Positions 27,375 to 37,063 are shown, counted from the first letter of the stretch. The stretch: DNA of 64,000 bases from Williamsia maris (GCF_024171815.1 NZ_JAMTCJ010000001.1:1116001-1180000), one strand, 5' to 3'. Notes: generated by a model from the letters alone, not told the origin. Numbers and translations are program-made.

Positions 27375-28166
27375 GTGGCACGCGACGGGTTCCTGCGGGC
27401 GCAGGGTCAGATCACCCGCGGCACCACCAACCTCAACCGTCTGCGACGCGTCGACCGATGGATGGCCGGACGTATTGAGATCGTCGAACTCCTTCGCGCG
27501 CAAGCAGATCCGCTCGCGGTGGACCTGGGTTACGGCGACCGCCCGGACACCGCGGTGGAGATGTCCCGCCGGTTGCGTGCGGTGGCGCCGCGGACCGCGC
27601 TGGTGGGCCTGGAGATCGACCCCGCCCGCGTGGTCGACGACCGCGACGGGGTGCACTTCGCCCGTGGCGGTTTCGAGCTCGCCGGGCTACGCCCGCACCT
27701 GGTCCGCGCGTTCAACGTCCTGCGGCAGTACGACGAGTCCGAGGTGGGCCCCGCGTGGGCGCGTATGCAGTCCGGCCTCGCACCCGGCGGACTGATCGTC
27801 GAGGGCACGTGCGACGAGATCGGTCGGCGGTGCGCCTGGATCCTCCTCGACGCCGACGGTCCGCGCTCGCTGACCCTGGCCTGGGATCCCGAGCACACCG
27901 ATCGCCCGTCCGACATCGCCCCGCGCCTGCCCAAGGCGCTGATCCACCACAACGTGCCGGGTACCCCGATCCACGACCTGCTCACCGCCGCCGACCGGTG
28001 CTGGGATGCCGCAGCGCAGTACGCGCCCTACGGCCGACGCGTCCGGTGGAGTCACGCCCGGACCGCGCTGCACGCCCAGGGCGTGCCCTGTGAGCTGCCC
28101 CGCCGACGTCTCCGCGACAACGTCCTGACCGTCCCGTGGGACGTGGTCTCGCCCGTCCGACCGTAG
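27375..28166 (+). CDS. Class I SAM-dependent methyltransferase-like protein
   Basis: A 263-residue protein. The SAM-binding strand is AVDLGYGDRPDTAVEM (about 48-63), the second acidic strand end is LEIDPARVV, and ARMQSGLAPGGLIVEGTCDE matches the motif-post region. DLGYGD departs from the usual DxGxGxG, so methyl transfer is not certain. The substrate is unknown. It starts with GTG 15 bases after the DUF2505 gene and ends ten bases before the nitrilase, so it belongs to this plus-strand group. Confidence 0.75.
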   Translation: MARDGFLRAQGQITRGTTNLNRLRRVDRWMAGRIEIVELLRAQADPLAVDLGYGDRPDTAVEMSRRLRAVAPRTALVGLEIDPARVVDDRDGVHFARGGFELAGLRPHLVRAFNVLRQYDESEVGPAWARMQSGLAPGGLIVEGTCDEIGRRCAWILLDADGPRSLTLAWDPEHTDRPSDIAPRLPKALIHHNVPGTPIHDLLTAADRCWDAAAQYAPYGRRVRWSHARTALHAQGVPCELPRRRLRDNVLTVPWDVVSPVRP

Positions 28167-28176
28167 AATCGGGCCC

Positions 28177-28986
28177 ATGCGTATCGCGATGGCCCAGGTC
28201 CCCAGCGGGACCGATCCCGCCGCCAACCTGGACCTGCTGCGCGTACGGGCCGGGCAGGCCGCGGCCGACGGCGCCGATCTCGTGGTGTTCCCGGAGGCGA
28301 TGATGTGCCGGTTCGGCGTGCCGCTCGCCCCGATCGCCGAACCCCTCGACGGCCCCTGGGCCACCGGCGTCCGCGACACCGCGACGACCTCCGGTGTGAC
28401 GATCGTGGCGGGGATGTTCACCCCGGCCGACACCCTCGACGGTCGCCGACGGGTGCGCAACACCCTGATCGTCGCCGCCCCGGACGGCACGGTGACCTCC
28501 TACGACAAGATCCACCTCTACGACGCGTTCGGATTCCGCGAGTCCGCCACGGTCGCGCCCGGATCGACCCCGGTCGTGATCGAGGTTGCCGGACACACCG
28601 TCGGCCTCGCGACCTGCTACGACATCCGGTTCCCAGAACTGTTCACGACCCTCGCGACGGCGGGCGCCGAGCTGATCGTCGTCCCGTCGTCGTGGGGCGC
28701 CGGACCGGGCAAACAACAGCAGTGGCGGGTGCTGGCCCAGGCCCGCGCGCTCGACAGCAGCACCATCATCGCCGCGGTGGGTCAGCCCGTCCCCCCGGAT
28801 CCCGACGTCGCGGACTCCGCCGCGCCGACCGGGATCGGCCATTCGCTGCTCGTCGACCCGTTCGGCGACGTGCTCGCCGAATACGGTGACGAGGAGTGCC
28901 TCGACCTGCATGTTCTCGACTTCGACCGCGTGGGTGCAGCCCGGTCGACGATCGCGGTTCTCGACAACAAGATGTTGCACGTCTGA
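28177..28986 (+). CDS. Carbon-nitrogen hydrolase (nitrilase superfamily, Rv0480c-like)
   Basis: A 269-residue enzyme with the full nitrilase-superfamily triad: glutamate in VVFPEAMM (about 44), lysine in YDKIHLYDAFGFRES (about 111) and cysteine in LATCYDIRFPEL (about 148). The DAFGFRES and RFPEL motifs resemble omega-amidase/deaminated-glutathione amidase branch proteins, so repair of deaminated glutathione-like or glutaramate-like metabolites is the best guess. TAGAAT seven bases before the ATG points to leaderless transcription. Confidence 0.88.
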   Translation: MRIAMAQVPSGTDPAANLDLLRVRAGQAAADGADLVVFPEAMMCRFGVPLAPIAEPLDGPWATGVRDTATTSGVTIVAGMFTPADTLDGRRRVRNTLIVAAPDGTVTSYDKIHLYDAFGFRESATVAPGSTPVVIEVAGHTVGLATCYDIRFPELFTTLATAGAELIVVPSSWGAGPGKQQQWRVLAQARALDSSTIIAAVGQPVPPDPDVADSAAPTGIGHSLLVDPFGDVLAEYGDEECLDLHVLDFDRVGAARSTIAVLDNKMLHV

Positions 28987-29053
28987 CGTCGCGGTCGGAC
29001 CTTTCAGAGAAGTCTCACGATCGGCACAACATGGGCAGGCAGAATCGAGGGCG

Positions 29054-30055
29054 ATGAATGAGCGCAACGACAACGACGACGCCCCCACCGCCAAGGCCTA
29101 CTCACAGACCCGGCCGTTCGAGGCTCCTCCCGGGACGGAGTACCCGGCCGTGCCCGGTTACGGTCCGCCGTCGGGACCGCCTCCGCCCGGAACGGGGTTC
29201 GACGACCCGGCCCAGCCCGCGGGCGACCCGCCGCGGCCGGCGAAACCGCGCCGTCGCGTCGGGATGATCGTCACGATCAGCGCCCTGGTGCTGGTGCTCG
29301 TGTTGGTCATCGCCGGGGTGGGCAGTGAGCTCTACCTGCGCAACGCGACCAAGGACTGCCTCGAGCAGTCGTTCGCGGAGCTGACCGGGTCGTCGGCGTC
29401 GGTGTCGTTGAGCAAGAAGCCGATGCTGTTGCAGGCGGCCACCAAAGAGGTCCCCTACGTCCAGATCGACACCTCCGGGGACGACGGGTCGGCCATCTCG
29501 CTGCACGGCCGCGCCGACAACATCAAGGGCATCTCCGACGGCTCGACCATCGGCAGTCTCGCCGCCACCGGGTCGGTCCCCTTCGCGCGGATCGTCGAGC
29601 TGAGCAAGCAGTCGTCGCAGCAGTCCACCGCCACCGACCAGCAGCAGTCGACCGGACTCGGCGGCCTGTTCGGCGACTTCACGCTGGACAGCCTCACCGG
29701 CGACCCGTCGACCGGCACCATCACCGTCAACGCAGGCGTGAGCGTGGCCGGGCTGATCTCCATCCCGGTCAGCACCGAGATCAAGCCGGTCACGACCGGC
29801 GGCAAGATCGACTTCCAGGTCGTCAAGGCCAGCGCCCTCGTGTTCGGCATCCCGTCGAACTTCGCGCAGACCCTCGTCGACGGGGTGTCGAAGTCGTTGT
29901 TCCCGCCCCTGTTCGACAAGCTCTCCATCGACAAGCTCTCCGTCACCTCCACCGGCGTGGACTTCGCGGTCACCGGAACCGATGTGCCGCTCGACCAGAA
30001 CACGTCCGGCTCGACGTCGGGGTCGCAGGGCCAGACCACCTGCACGGTCATCTGA
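29054..30055 (+). CDS. DUF2993 protein with proline-rich N-terminus and one TM anchor
   Basis: A 333-residue membrane-anchored protein. Residues 1-67 are cytoplasmic and rich in Pro/Gly/Ala, residues about 70-92 form one TM helix, and the rest is an extracytoplasmic DUF2993 domain (LmeA-like fold) from about 98 to 315, ending in a Ser/Thr/Gln tail with a lone cysteine. LmeA, another DUF2993 protein, binds phosphoinositides and helps lipomannan elongation in mycobacteria; a lipid-binding envelope role is inferred from that only. CAGAAT lies eight bases before the ATG. Confidence 0.78.
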   Translation: MNERNDNDDAPTAKAYSQTRPFEAPPGTEYPAVPGYGPPSGPPPPGTGFDDPAQPAGDPPRPAKPRRRVGMIVTISALVLVLVLVIAGVGSELYLRNATKDCLEQSFAELTGSSASVSLSKKPMLLQAATKEVPYVQIDTSGDDGSAISLHGRADNIKGISDGSTIGSLAATGSVPFARIVELSKQSSQQSTATDQQQSTGLGGLFGDFTLDSLTGDPSTGTITVNAGVSVAGLISIPVSTEIKPVTTGGKIDFQVVKASALVFGIPSNFAQTLVDGVSKSLFPPLFDKLSIDKLSVTSTGVDFAVTGTDVPLDQNTSGSTSGSQGQTTCTVI

Positions 30056-30062
30056 TGCGGTC

Positions 30063-31547
30063 ATGACCTCGAAGCCGGAACCGTTGTGGCTCTTCGCCGA
30101 TCAGCTGGGTCGCCACATCCACTCCGCGCCCGAGCACTCCGATCGCGACATCATCCTCATCGAGTCGACCGCGGCGCTACGCCGACGCGGCGGCCATCGT
30201 CAGAAGGCGCACCTGCTGCTGTCGGGGATGCGACACCTCGCGGCCGAACTCGGTGAGCGAGCGCAACTGTGGCAGGCCGACGGCTATCGCGACGCGCTCG
30301 TCGAACTCGGCCGACCGGTGGTCGTGCACGAACCGACCTCGCGGGCGGCACACGATTTCGTACACGCCCTCGTCGAGGAGGGGCTCGTTGCCGAGGTGCT
30401 GCCGAACCCTTCGTTCGCCCTCTCGCGGGAGGACTTCGAGAAGTGGGCGGGCACGGCGTCGTCGTTCCGCATGGAGACCTTCTATCGCGAACAACGCCGC
30501 CGTTTCGACATCCTCATGGACGGTGACCGGCCTGCGGGCGGGACGTGGAACTACGACCACGAGAACCGTGAGTCGCCGCCGAAGTCGGAGACCCTGGGCG
30601 TCGACCCGCCCTGGTGGCCCACCGAGGACGAGATAGACGAACAGGTCCGCGCCGACCTCGACGCCCTCGAGATCGAATGGTCCGGCGCCGACGGGCCGCG
30701 ACTGTTCGCGGTGACCACCGACGAGGCGAACGAAGCCCTGCGGACCTTCATCGACCAGCGGCTCGCGACGTTCGGGCGCTACGAGGACGCCATCATGGGG
30801 GCGGACTGGACGATGTCGCACTCGCTGCTGTCGGTGCCGCTCAACCTGTCGCTGCTCGATCCCCTCGACGTGGTGCACGCCGCCGAGGACGCCGCGCGCA
30901 GCGGCGACGTGGACCTCGCCGCCGCGGAGGGGTTCATCCGTCAAGTCATCGGGTGGCGCGAGTTCATCTGGCATCTGTACTGGCACTTCGGTGCGGAGTA
31001 CATGACGAACAACAAGCTCGACGCGCACGTGCCGCTGCCGGACTGGTTCCGCGATCTCGATGCCGACGCCGTCACCGCCCGGTGCCTGTCGGACGCGCTC
31101 GAAGGTGTCCGAGACCGCGGCTGGGTTCACCACATCCCCCGACTGATGATCCTGGGCAGCCATGCGCTGCAACGTAATTACGACCCGGCCGAGCTGACCG
31201 AGTGGTTCCGCGCCAACTTCGTCGACGGCTACGAGTGGGTCATGCCGGTCAACGTCATCGGGATGAGTCAGCACGCCGACGGCGGTCTGATGGCGACGAA
31301 GCCGTACACATCCGGCGGCGCCTACATCAACAAGATGTCCGACCACTGCCGCTCGTGCGACTACAACCCCAAGAAGCGGGTCGGCGACGACGCCTGCCCG
31401 TTCACGGCCGGGTACTGGGCGTTCACCCATCGCCACCAGGAGATGCTGTCGGCCAACCACCGCACCGCACGTGCGGTCTCGACGATGAACCGACTCTCCG
31501 ATCTCGACGCGGTGCTCGAACAGGAAGCCCATCGGGAGGTGTTCTGA
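30063..31547 (+). CDS. Iron-sulfur bacterial cryptochrome/(6-4) photolyase (FeS-BCP, PhrB-like)
   Basis: A 494-residue flavoprotein of the deoxyribodipyrimidine photolyase-related family. It carries four cysteines at 341, 429, 432 and 445; their spacing (88, 3, 13) equals that of the [4Fe-4S] ligands of Agrobacterium PhrB (350, 438, 441, 454) as I recall them. The N-terminal alpha/beta domain begins LWLFADQLG; the FAD domain has GWREFIWHLYWHFG and MPVNVIGMSQHADGG. It probably repairs (6-4) photoproducts with blue light. The start follows the DUF2993 stop by seven bases, so the two are likely co-transcribed. Confidence 0.93.
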   Translation: MTSKPEPLWLFADQLGRHIHSAPEHSDRDIILIESTAALRRRGGHRQKAHLLLSGMRHLAAELGERAQLWQADGYRDALVELGRPVVVHEPTSRAAHDFVHALVEEGLVAEVLPNPSFALSREDFEKWAGTASSFRMETFYREQRRRFDILMDGDRPAGGTWNYDHENRESPPKSETLGVDPPWWPTEDEIDEQVRADLDALEIEWSGADGPRLFAVTTDEANEALRTFIDQRLATFGRYEDAIMGADWTMSHSLLSVPLNLSLLDPLDVVHAAEDAARSGDVDLAAAEGFIRQVIGWREFIWHLYWHFGAEYMTNNKLDAHVPLPDWFRDLDADAVTARCLSDALEGVRDRGWVHHIPRLMILGSHALQRNYDPAELTEWFRANFVDGYEWVMPVNVIGMSQHADGGLMATKPYTSGGAYINKMSDHCRSCDYNPKKRVGDDACPFTAGYWAFTHRHQEMLSANHRTARAVSTMNRLSDLDAVLEQEAHREVF

Positions 31548-31629
31548 TGGGGTCGGAAGAACGCCGATGTCGACGGGGGCTGCGCGCGTACGATCGACAA
31601 CACTTCCCAAGGGGCGAGACGAGGTGAAC

Positions 31630-31878
31630 ATGATCATGCCTGAGCAGAACCGAGCCGCGGTCGCGATCGTGAGTTATGCCGGCGTTCTGTACGCCGCGGT
31701 GGCGGTCTTCGCCGTCACCCTGTTCTATTCGACCGCCGTCGATCACGGCCCGCGGCACGAATACCCCGTGGAGCACTGGATTCTCGCGGCCGGGGTGTCC
31801 GCGCTCGTCGCGGGCGTCCTGCTGCTCGCGGTCAACGCGCTGCTCCGCGACACCCGGACGGCACGCACCCGAACCTGA
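31630..31878 (+). CDS. Small two-TM membrane protein, unknown
   Basis: An 82-residue protein with TM helices at about 12-33 and 50-72 separated by a histidine-containing loop (DHGPRHEYPVEHW), and a basic C-terminus with RDTRTARTRT. I do not recognise a family. GAGG lies eight bases before the chosen ATG; an ATG six bases later is also possible. A TACGAT element about 34 bases upstream may be its promoter. Confidence 0.6.
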   Translation: MIMPEQNRAAVAIVSYAGVLYAAVAVFAVTLFYSTAVDHGPRHEYPVEHWILAAGVSALVAGVLLLAVNALLRDTRTARTRT

Positions 31879-31960
31879 CGCGGACCGTCCACGTCGACTT
31901 GAACCCGCCGAGGGTCTAACCGTCGACGACGCCTGACCGGCACGCATAGCGTCGGACCGC

Positions 31961-33388
31961 GTGTCTGTGAAAACCGTCGAACCGTCCCCACGGCCCACCC
32001 CGGACGACGCGGGGCCCGAGTCCACGGACCCGACCCGGCTGCGACTGGTCGTCGCCTCGGCACTGCTCGGCACCACCATCGAGTGGTACGACTTCTTCCT
32101 CTACGCCACGGCCGCGTCGCTGGTGTTCAACAAGCTCTTCTTCCCCGACAGCAGTTCCTACGTGGGGACCATGTTGTCGCTGGCGACGTTCGCGGTCGGT
32201 TTCGTCGTCCGCCCCATCGGCGGCGTGGTGTTCGGACACATCGGCGACAAGATCGGCCGAAAGCGCACACTCGCCGTCACGATGCTGCTGATGGGGACCG
32301 CCACCGCGCTGATGGCGGTCCTACCGACCGCGGCGCAGGTCGGGGTCGCCGCACCGATCCTCCTGCTGGTCCTGCGGGTCGTCCAGGGATTCGCCCTCGG
32401 CGGGGAGTGGGCGGGCGCGGTCCTGATGTCGGTAGAACACGGCCCTCGCGGTCGGACGGGCCTCTTCGGGTCGATCCCGCAGATCGGGCTGGCGCTGGGC
32501 CTCGGACTCGGCACCGCGGTGTTCGCGACACTGCAGACCGTCTTCGACACCGCCGACTTCCTCGCCTACGGCTGGCGCATCGCGTTCGGCGTGAGCGTGA
32601 TCCTGGTGATCGTCGGCTTCGTCGTCCGTCTGGTCGTCGACGACACCCCGTCGTTCCGTGCCGCCGAACGCACGGTCGCCACCGTGCGCGCACCCATCGC
32701 GGCCCTGTTCGCCGATCGACATCTGCGTCGCCAGACCTTCTTCGGTCTGCTGTCGCGCTGGGCCGAGGGCGCGGCGTTCAACACGTGGGGCGTCTTCGCC
32801 ATCACCTACGCCACCGGGACGCTGGCGATGGACAACGTGTCGGTGCTGTGGTCGGTGACGATCGCGACCGCGGTGATGGCCGTCGTGATCCCCTTCTCGG
32901 GACTGATGGCCGACCGCATCTCCCCCAAATGGATCTTCATCAGCGGGGTCGCCGCGTACGGCGTGGCCGTCTATCCGGTCTTCGCGCTGTTCAGCACCGG
33001 CGACATCGTGTGGTTCACCATCGGCCTGGTGATCGTGTTCGGTCTCGTGCACGGGTGGTTCTACGGCGCACAGGGCACGCTCTACGCGCTGGTGTACCCC
33101 ACCGAGGTCCGCTACACCGGGATCTCGTTCATCTACAACTTCGCCGGCGTCTACGCGTCCGGCCTCACGCCGCTCATCCTCACCGCACTCATCCACAGCG
33201 GCAGCGGGAAACCCTGGGGTGCAGCGGGTTACCTCGTCGCGACCGCGGTCATCTCGGTCGTCGGGTCGGCGTTCCTCACGCCCGCACGCCCCGACGAGGC
33301 CCTCACATGGGTCGACGACGATGTCCTGCTCGCGCGACCCCATGCGGGCGAGTCGGTGACCGCCGGCGTCGGTGTGCCACGCTCGTAG
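31961..33388 (+). CDS. MHS-family major facilitator transporter
   Basis: A 475-residue, 12-TM symporter of the metabolite:H+ subfamily (ProP, ShiA, KgtP relatives). Signatures are [18 protein letters not shown] near residue 36, [21 protein letters not shown] at the first cytoplasmic loop and [15 protein letters not shown]. Substrates of the subfamily are betaines, shikimate or dicarboxylates; none can be chosen here. The GTG start has TAGCGT eight bases upstream. deoC begins two bases after its stop, so the pair is likely one transcript. Confidence 0.85.
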   Translation: MSVKTVEPSPRPTPDDAGPESTDPTRLRLVVASALLGTTIEWYDFFLYATAASLVFNKLFFPDSSSYVGTMLSLATFAVGFVVRPIGGVVFGHIGDKIGRKRTLAVTMLLMGTATALMAVLPTAAQVGVAAPILLLVLRVVQGFALGGEWAGAVLMSVEHGPRGRTGLFGSIPQIGLALGLGLGTAVFATLQTVFDTADFLAYGWRIAFGVSVILVIVGFVVRLVVDDTPSFRAAERTVATVRAPIAALFADRHLRRQTFFGLLSRWAEGAAFNTWGVFAITYATGTLAMDNVSVLWSVTIATAVMAVVIPFSGLMADRISPKWIFISGVAAYGVAVYPVFALFSTGDIVWFTIGLVIVFGLVHGWFYGAQGTLYALVYPTEVRYTGISFIYNFAGVYASGLTPLILTALIHSGSGKPWGAAGYLVATAVISVVGSAFLTPARPDEALTWVDDDVLLARPHAGESVTAGVGVPRS

Positions 33389-33390
33389 GC

Positions 33391-34080
33391 ATGACCGAGT
33401 CCATCACCTCGCAGTACACCCGCCGACAGGTCGCGGCCATCGTCGACCACACCCTGCTCAAGCCCGAGGCGACCCGCGCCGACGCGGAGGCCACCGTCGC
33501 CGAGGCCGCCGAACTGGGCGTCGCGGCGGTCTGTCTGTCGCCCTCGATGCTGCCCATCGACACCGGCCATCAGGCGACCTGCGTCGTCGCAGGATTCCCG
33601 TCGGGCAAACATCATTCGTTGGTCAAGGCGGCCGAGGCCCGTCTCGCCGTGGACTCCGGCGCCCATGAGGTCGACATGGTCATCGACATCGGCGCGGCCG
33701 TCGCCGGGCACTACGACGAGATCTTCGCCGACGTGCTCACCGTCCGCGAGGCGGTGGGCCCCGAGGTGGTGCTCAAGGTGATCATCGAGTCCGCCGCCCT
33801 GCTGGAACTCAGCGGCCCGGACTGCGTCACCCAGGTCTGCGTGAAGGCGGCCGCGGCCGGTGCGTCGATGGTGAAGACGTCGACGGGTTTCCACCCGTCC
33901 GGCGGGGCGAGCGTCGAGGCGGTGACGTTGATGCGCGCCGCCGTTCCCGGACGGGTCGGCATCAAGGCGTCCGGCGGTATCCGGACCGCGGAGTTCGCGG
34001 CCGAGTTGATCGCCGCCGGTGCCACGCGACTGGGGTTGTCGGGCACGCGCGCGGTCCTCGACGGGTTCGACGACGTCTGA
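33391..34080 (+). CDS. deoC: Deoxyribose-phosphate aldolase
   Basis: A 229-residue class I aldolase that splits 2-deoxyribose-5-phosphate into glyceraldehyde-3-phosphate and acetaldehyde. K162 in VKTSTGF forms the Schiff base, K192 in GIKASGG activates it, and the aspartate in EVDMVIDIG completes the site. Length and motif order are normal. It directly follows the MHS transporter and has no separate promoter-like signal, so the transporter might bring in a deoxyribose-related or unrelated acid substrate. Confidence 0.95.
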   Translation: MTESITSQYTRRQVAAIVDHTLLKPEATRADAEATVAEAAELGVAAVCLSPSMLPIDTGHQATCVVAGFPSGKHHSLVKAAEARLAVDSGAHEVDMVIDIGAAVAGHYDEIFADVLTVREAVGPEVVLKVIIESAALLELSGPDCVTQVCVKAAAAGASMVKTSTGFHPSGGASVEAVTLMRAAVPGRVGIKASGGIRTAEFAAELIAAGATRLGLSGTRAVLDGFDDV

Positions 34081-34101
34081 ACGCCGGTCGGTCCCGCGCG
34101 G

Positions 34102-35172
34102 TCAGGCGATGAACTGCGCTCTGTCGGTGGTCTTCTCGATGAGCTCGGTGAGCAGCCGGTCGTAGGCGTCGTGCTCCTCGATGTTGCTCATGTGTCCGGT
34201 GTGCGGCAGCACGAGGTACTCGTGGAGGTGGCCTGCGTCCTCGAGCGTCGCGGCTATCGCATCCGAGTGCTTGCGCGGGGTGAGGCGGTCGTCGGTCCCG
34301 ACGACCACCGCGGTGGGCACGGTCAGGTTGAGCACGCCCTGCCACACGTCGAGGTCCAACATCGCGGCGCCCCATCGCGCCCGCGCGACGGCCGGGCACT
34401 CGGAGATCATGCGGTCGCAGAACTCCACGTGGGCGAGTCGGGCCTGGGTGTTCAACGCGATGTACTGCGCCATCTTGGGCGAGACGGTGGTGTGCGGCAA
34501 CGGCATCGGGGTGGTCGCGATCATCCGACCGACCGCGAACTCGAGTGGGCGGGTGAACCGCGGCAACCCCTCGGGGATCACCGCGAGGTTCTGCATGATC
34601 TCGACCGCGGCCGTCGAGGTGAGCACGACGCCCCTGGCGAACCGGTCGACGCTCTGCGGATGATTCGCGGCCCACGCGAGCACCGACATCCCGCCCATGC
34701 TGTGGCCGGCGATGATGGCCCGGCGATCCGATGGGACCACAGCCTGTAGAACCGATTCCAGATCGGAGCCGAGCAGGTCTGTGCTGAGCTTGGTCTTGCC
34801 GAGCGGGGTCTCGCCGTGGCCGCGCTGGTCGTAGACCACCACGCGGCACGTGTCGGCGAAGTCGTTGATCTGCGCCCACCAGTGCCGGGTGTTGCAGGTC
34901 CATCCGTGGGCCGCGACGATCAGGTCACCGTCGGCCGGGCCGTAGGCGAGCACGTTGATCGGGTTGCCGTCCGCGGCGCGCACGGCGATCCGTTCGGGCG
35001 TCGCACGCGGTCGGTCGAGCAGGTGATCGGGGCCGTCGTCGACCGGCGGGGCGGCGGTGAGCGCCGAGCGCACCAGTGCGGTGAGAATGGTGCCGACGCC
35101 GATACCGACCGCGCCGACGCCGACACCTCCGGCGACGGCGAGACCGGTGAGTGCCTTGCTGGACCTGGTCAT
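34102..35172 (-). CDS. Membrane-anchored alpha/beta hydrolase
   Basis: A 356-residue hydrolase with an N-terminal Gly/Val-rich hydrophobic segment (about 8-34) that could be a TM anchor or signal. The catalytic S158 is in AGHSMGG, HGWTCNTRHWW forms the oxyanion region, the acid is in VVGTDDRLTP (about 293) and the histidine in LPHTGHMSN. Lipid ester or lactone substrates are typical of the group. It lies 17 bases downstream of the MerR gene and behind the AurF-like oxygenase, so the three may work in one pathway. Confidence 0.83.
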   Translation of the reverse strand: MTRSSKALTGLAVAGGVGVGAVGIGVGTILTALVRSALTAAPPVDDGPDHLLDRPRATPERIAVRAADGNPINVLAYGPADGDLIVAAHGWTCNTRHWWAQINDFADTCRVVVYDQRGHGETPLGKTKLSTDLLGSDLESVLQAVVPSDRRAIIAGHSMGGMSVLAWAANHPQSVDRFARGVVLTSTAAVEIMQNLAVIPEGLPRFTRPLEFAVGRMIATTPMPLPHTTVSPKMAQYIALNTQARLAHVEFCDRMISECPAVARARWGAAMLDLDVWQGVLNLTVPTAVVVGTDDRLTPRKHSDAIAATLEDAGHLHEYLVLPHTGHMSNIEEHDAYDRLLTELIEKTTDRAQFIA

Positions 35173-35189
35173 GGAATCGGTGCCTCTCG

Positions 35190-35975
35190 TCAGGTGGTCT
35201 GGGTTCCGCTGCCGTCAGGCGCGATGTCGAGCTGGTCGTCGAACTCGCCGTGGTCGCCCTCGAGTATCTCCGACGCCTCGCCGATCGCGATCGAGATCTT
35301 CCGGTCGAGCGCACGTCGGAAGGCCGACTGCACGATCTCGTGCGCCATCGGCCGCACCGTCCGGATGAGGTGGGCGGCCTTCGCGACCTCCTTCTCCTCG
35401 AGGTCGAGCAGTTGCCCGTCCTCGCCGAAGTACTTGTCGGTGATGATCGCGACGAAACTGTCGGCCACGTCGTCGAGGTCGTTCTGCACCCGCTCCCACT
35501 TGCGCAGCAACGACTCGAGGTCGATGCCCGCCTTCACCAGGACCTCGGCGCCCTCGAGGAGTTCCGGGCTCTTGATCGCGTACTGCGCACCCTCCTTGGC
35601 CAGCAGACCGAGACGCTGACTCATGGCGATGGTGGTGTCGGTGGCGCCGATGGTGCGGCGCAGTTCGGTCATGGTGATCGTCGCGGCCCGTTTGAAGGTC
35701 CGCCAGCGGCCGCCCTTGGGCTCGCCGTCGAGAACGTGCTCGACCTTCATCCCGTAGTGCGCGGCCAGCAGCAACTCGCTGATCGTCGCGAACGTGTAGC
35801 CGCGGTCGAGCAACTTCGAGATGAGGTTCAGCCGGACGAGGTGCTCCTGCGAGTACCACCCGGTCCGCCCCTTGATCTTGGGAGACGGCAGCAGACCACG
35901 GTCCTGGTACACCCGGATGTTTCGGACACTGACACCCGAGATGTCGGCAAGCTCGTTGATCCGGTATTCAGCCAC
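35190..35975 (-). CDS. MerR-family transcriptional regulator
   Basis: A 261-residue regulator. The MerR winged-helix DNA-binding domain fills residues 1-72 (YRINELADISGVSVRNIRVYQ, then DRGLLPSPKI and YSQEHLVRLNLISKLLDRGYT). The long C-terminal part is helical, without the cysteine pattern of metal sensors, so it probably senses an organic ligand. TAGAAT six bases before the GTG start gives it its own leaderless promoter. It is flanked by a diiron oxygenase and a hydrolase, whose expression it may govern; the dyads at 36988-37050 are candidate sites. Confidence 0.87.
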   Translation of the reverse strand: MAEYRINELADISGVSVRNIRVYQDRGLLPSPKIKGRTGWYSQEHLVRLNLISKLLDRGYTFATISELLLAAHYGMKVEHVLDGEPKGGRWRTFKRAATITMTELRRTIGATDTTIAMSQRLGLLAKEGAQYAIKSPELLEGAEVLVKAGIDLESLLRKWERVQNDLDDVADSFVAIITDKYFGEDGQLLDLEEKEVAKAAHLIRTVRPMAHEIVQSAFRRALDRKISIAIGEASEILEGDHGEFDDQLDIAPDGSGTQTT

Positions 35976-36020
35976 CGGGCGATTCTATCCGCGCACGTCG
36001 CGCGTTCTCGTACGCGGCGA

Positions 36021-36938
36021 TCAGATGATCGCGCCGCGACGCAGCAGAATCTTGCCCGGACCGCCGATGAGTCCGCATTCGTCGAGGAAGGACACGGTCT
36101 TCGCGCAGCCGTTCCGCTTGCGGTCGTTGTAGAACGTGTTGCGACGCGCAGCCTTGACGGCGGCCTTCTTGTCGAGCCCGGCCGCCTCGTACACCTTGGG
36201 GTTGACCAGGCAGAACACGACCATGTAGACGGTGATGGCAAGCATCAGCCGGGTCATGTGCCGACGGATCGGGCTCATGTCGGCCGCGATGCGCACGGTC
36301 TCCTCGCGGGCGAACCGGATGTGGCGCGCCTCCTCGAGCACGTGGATCTTGCTGACCGTGCGGGTGACCGGCTGGACGCGCGGATCCTTCATGAAATCGC
36401 GCTGCATCATGTCGAGGATCTCCTCGGCGGCCAGCGTGCCACCGAACGCGAGCGATCCCGAGGCCAGTGCCTTGAACGGCCGGCTGAGGAAGTTGATCCA
36501 CTTCGGGCGCTCGTAGTTCGGGATGCCGAAGTAGTCGGCCGCCTTGGCGAACATCGTCGAGTGGCGGCACTCGTCGGCGATCTCGGTCAGCGCGAACTGG
36601 AAGTGCGGCGACGCGGGATCCTGCTTGTAGGCGTCGCGGATGAGCATCTGCATGAGGATGATCTCGAACCAGATGCCGGTCGCGCTGATGCTGGCGGCCT
36701 CGTGCTCGGTGAGCGTTATCCGCTGCTCCTCGGTCATCTGATCCCACATCTCGGTGCCGTACAGGCTGCACCACTCGGGGGTCATCCCGTAGAAGCTCTC
36801 GTGGTCGATGGGGGCTTCCCAGTCGACCTCGATCAGCGGGTCGTAGGACTTCCGTGCCGACGACGCGAGCAGGCGACGCGCAACATCCTGGCGATCCAGT
36901 ACCTTGTCGAGCCGGGTGAGCGGTTCTGCGATGGTCAT
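36021..36938 (-). CDS. AurF-like diiron oxygenase
   Basis: A 305-residue ferritin-like diiron enzyme of the AurF/CmlI family. Carboxylate and histidine ligands are visible in order: TEHEAASISATG, ALTEIADECRHSTMFAKA, TLAAEEILD and HVLEEARHIRFAREE. Relatives oxidise arylamines (AurF) or other substrates, and many actinobacterial ones, without a known cluster, may act on lipids. An AGGAG site lies nine bases before the ATG. The upstream interval carries several TGTCA/TGACA dyads, and a MerR regulator follows 45 bases downstream. Confidence 0.85.
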   Translation of the reverse strand: MTIAEPLTRLDKVLDRQDVARRLLASSARKSYDPLIEVDWEAPIDHESFYGMTPEWCSLYGTEMWDQMTEEQRITLTEHEAASISATGIWFEIILMQMLIRDAYKQDPASPHFQFALTEIADECRHSTMFAKAADYFGIPNYERPKWINFLSRPFKALASGSLAFGGTLAAEEILDMMQRDFMKDPRVQPVTRTVSKIHVLEEARHIRFAREETVRIAADMSPIRRHMTRLMLAITVYMVVFCLVNPKVYEAAGLDKKAAVKAARRNTFYNDRKRNGCAKTVSFLDECGLIGGPGKILLRRGAII

Positions 36939-36987
36939 CGTGCACTCCTATGCGGGCCGGACGGCCCGTCGTCGACGACAAAAACCT

Positions 36988-37050
36988 TGTCAATCAACGA
37001 TGCAACATGACACTGCTCGATGTCAAGGTATTTCGACAACGAACATTGTC
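36988..37050 (-). promoter_or_regulatory. Cluster of TGTCA/TGACA dyads upstream of the AurF-like gene
   Basis: Three inverted repeats overlap or abut here: TGTCA-N15-TGACA (36988-37012), TGTC-N10-GACA (37021-37038) and GACAA-N6-TTGTC (37035-37050). They look like operator sites for a dimeric regulator, the adjacent MerR protein being the first suspect. The exact -10 element was not identified. Confidence 0.5.
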
Positions 37051-37063
37051 ATATCGGGTGCGC

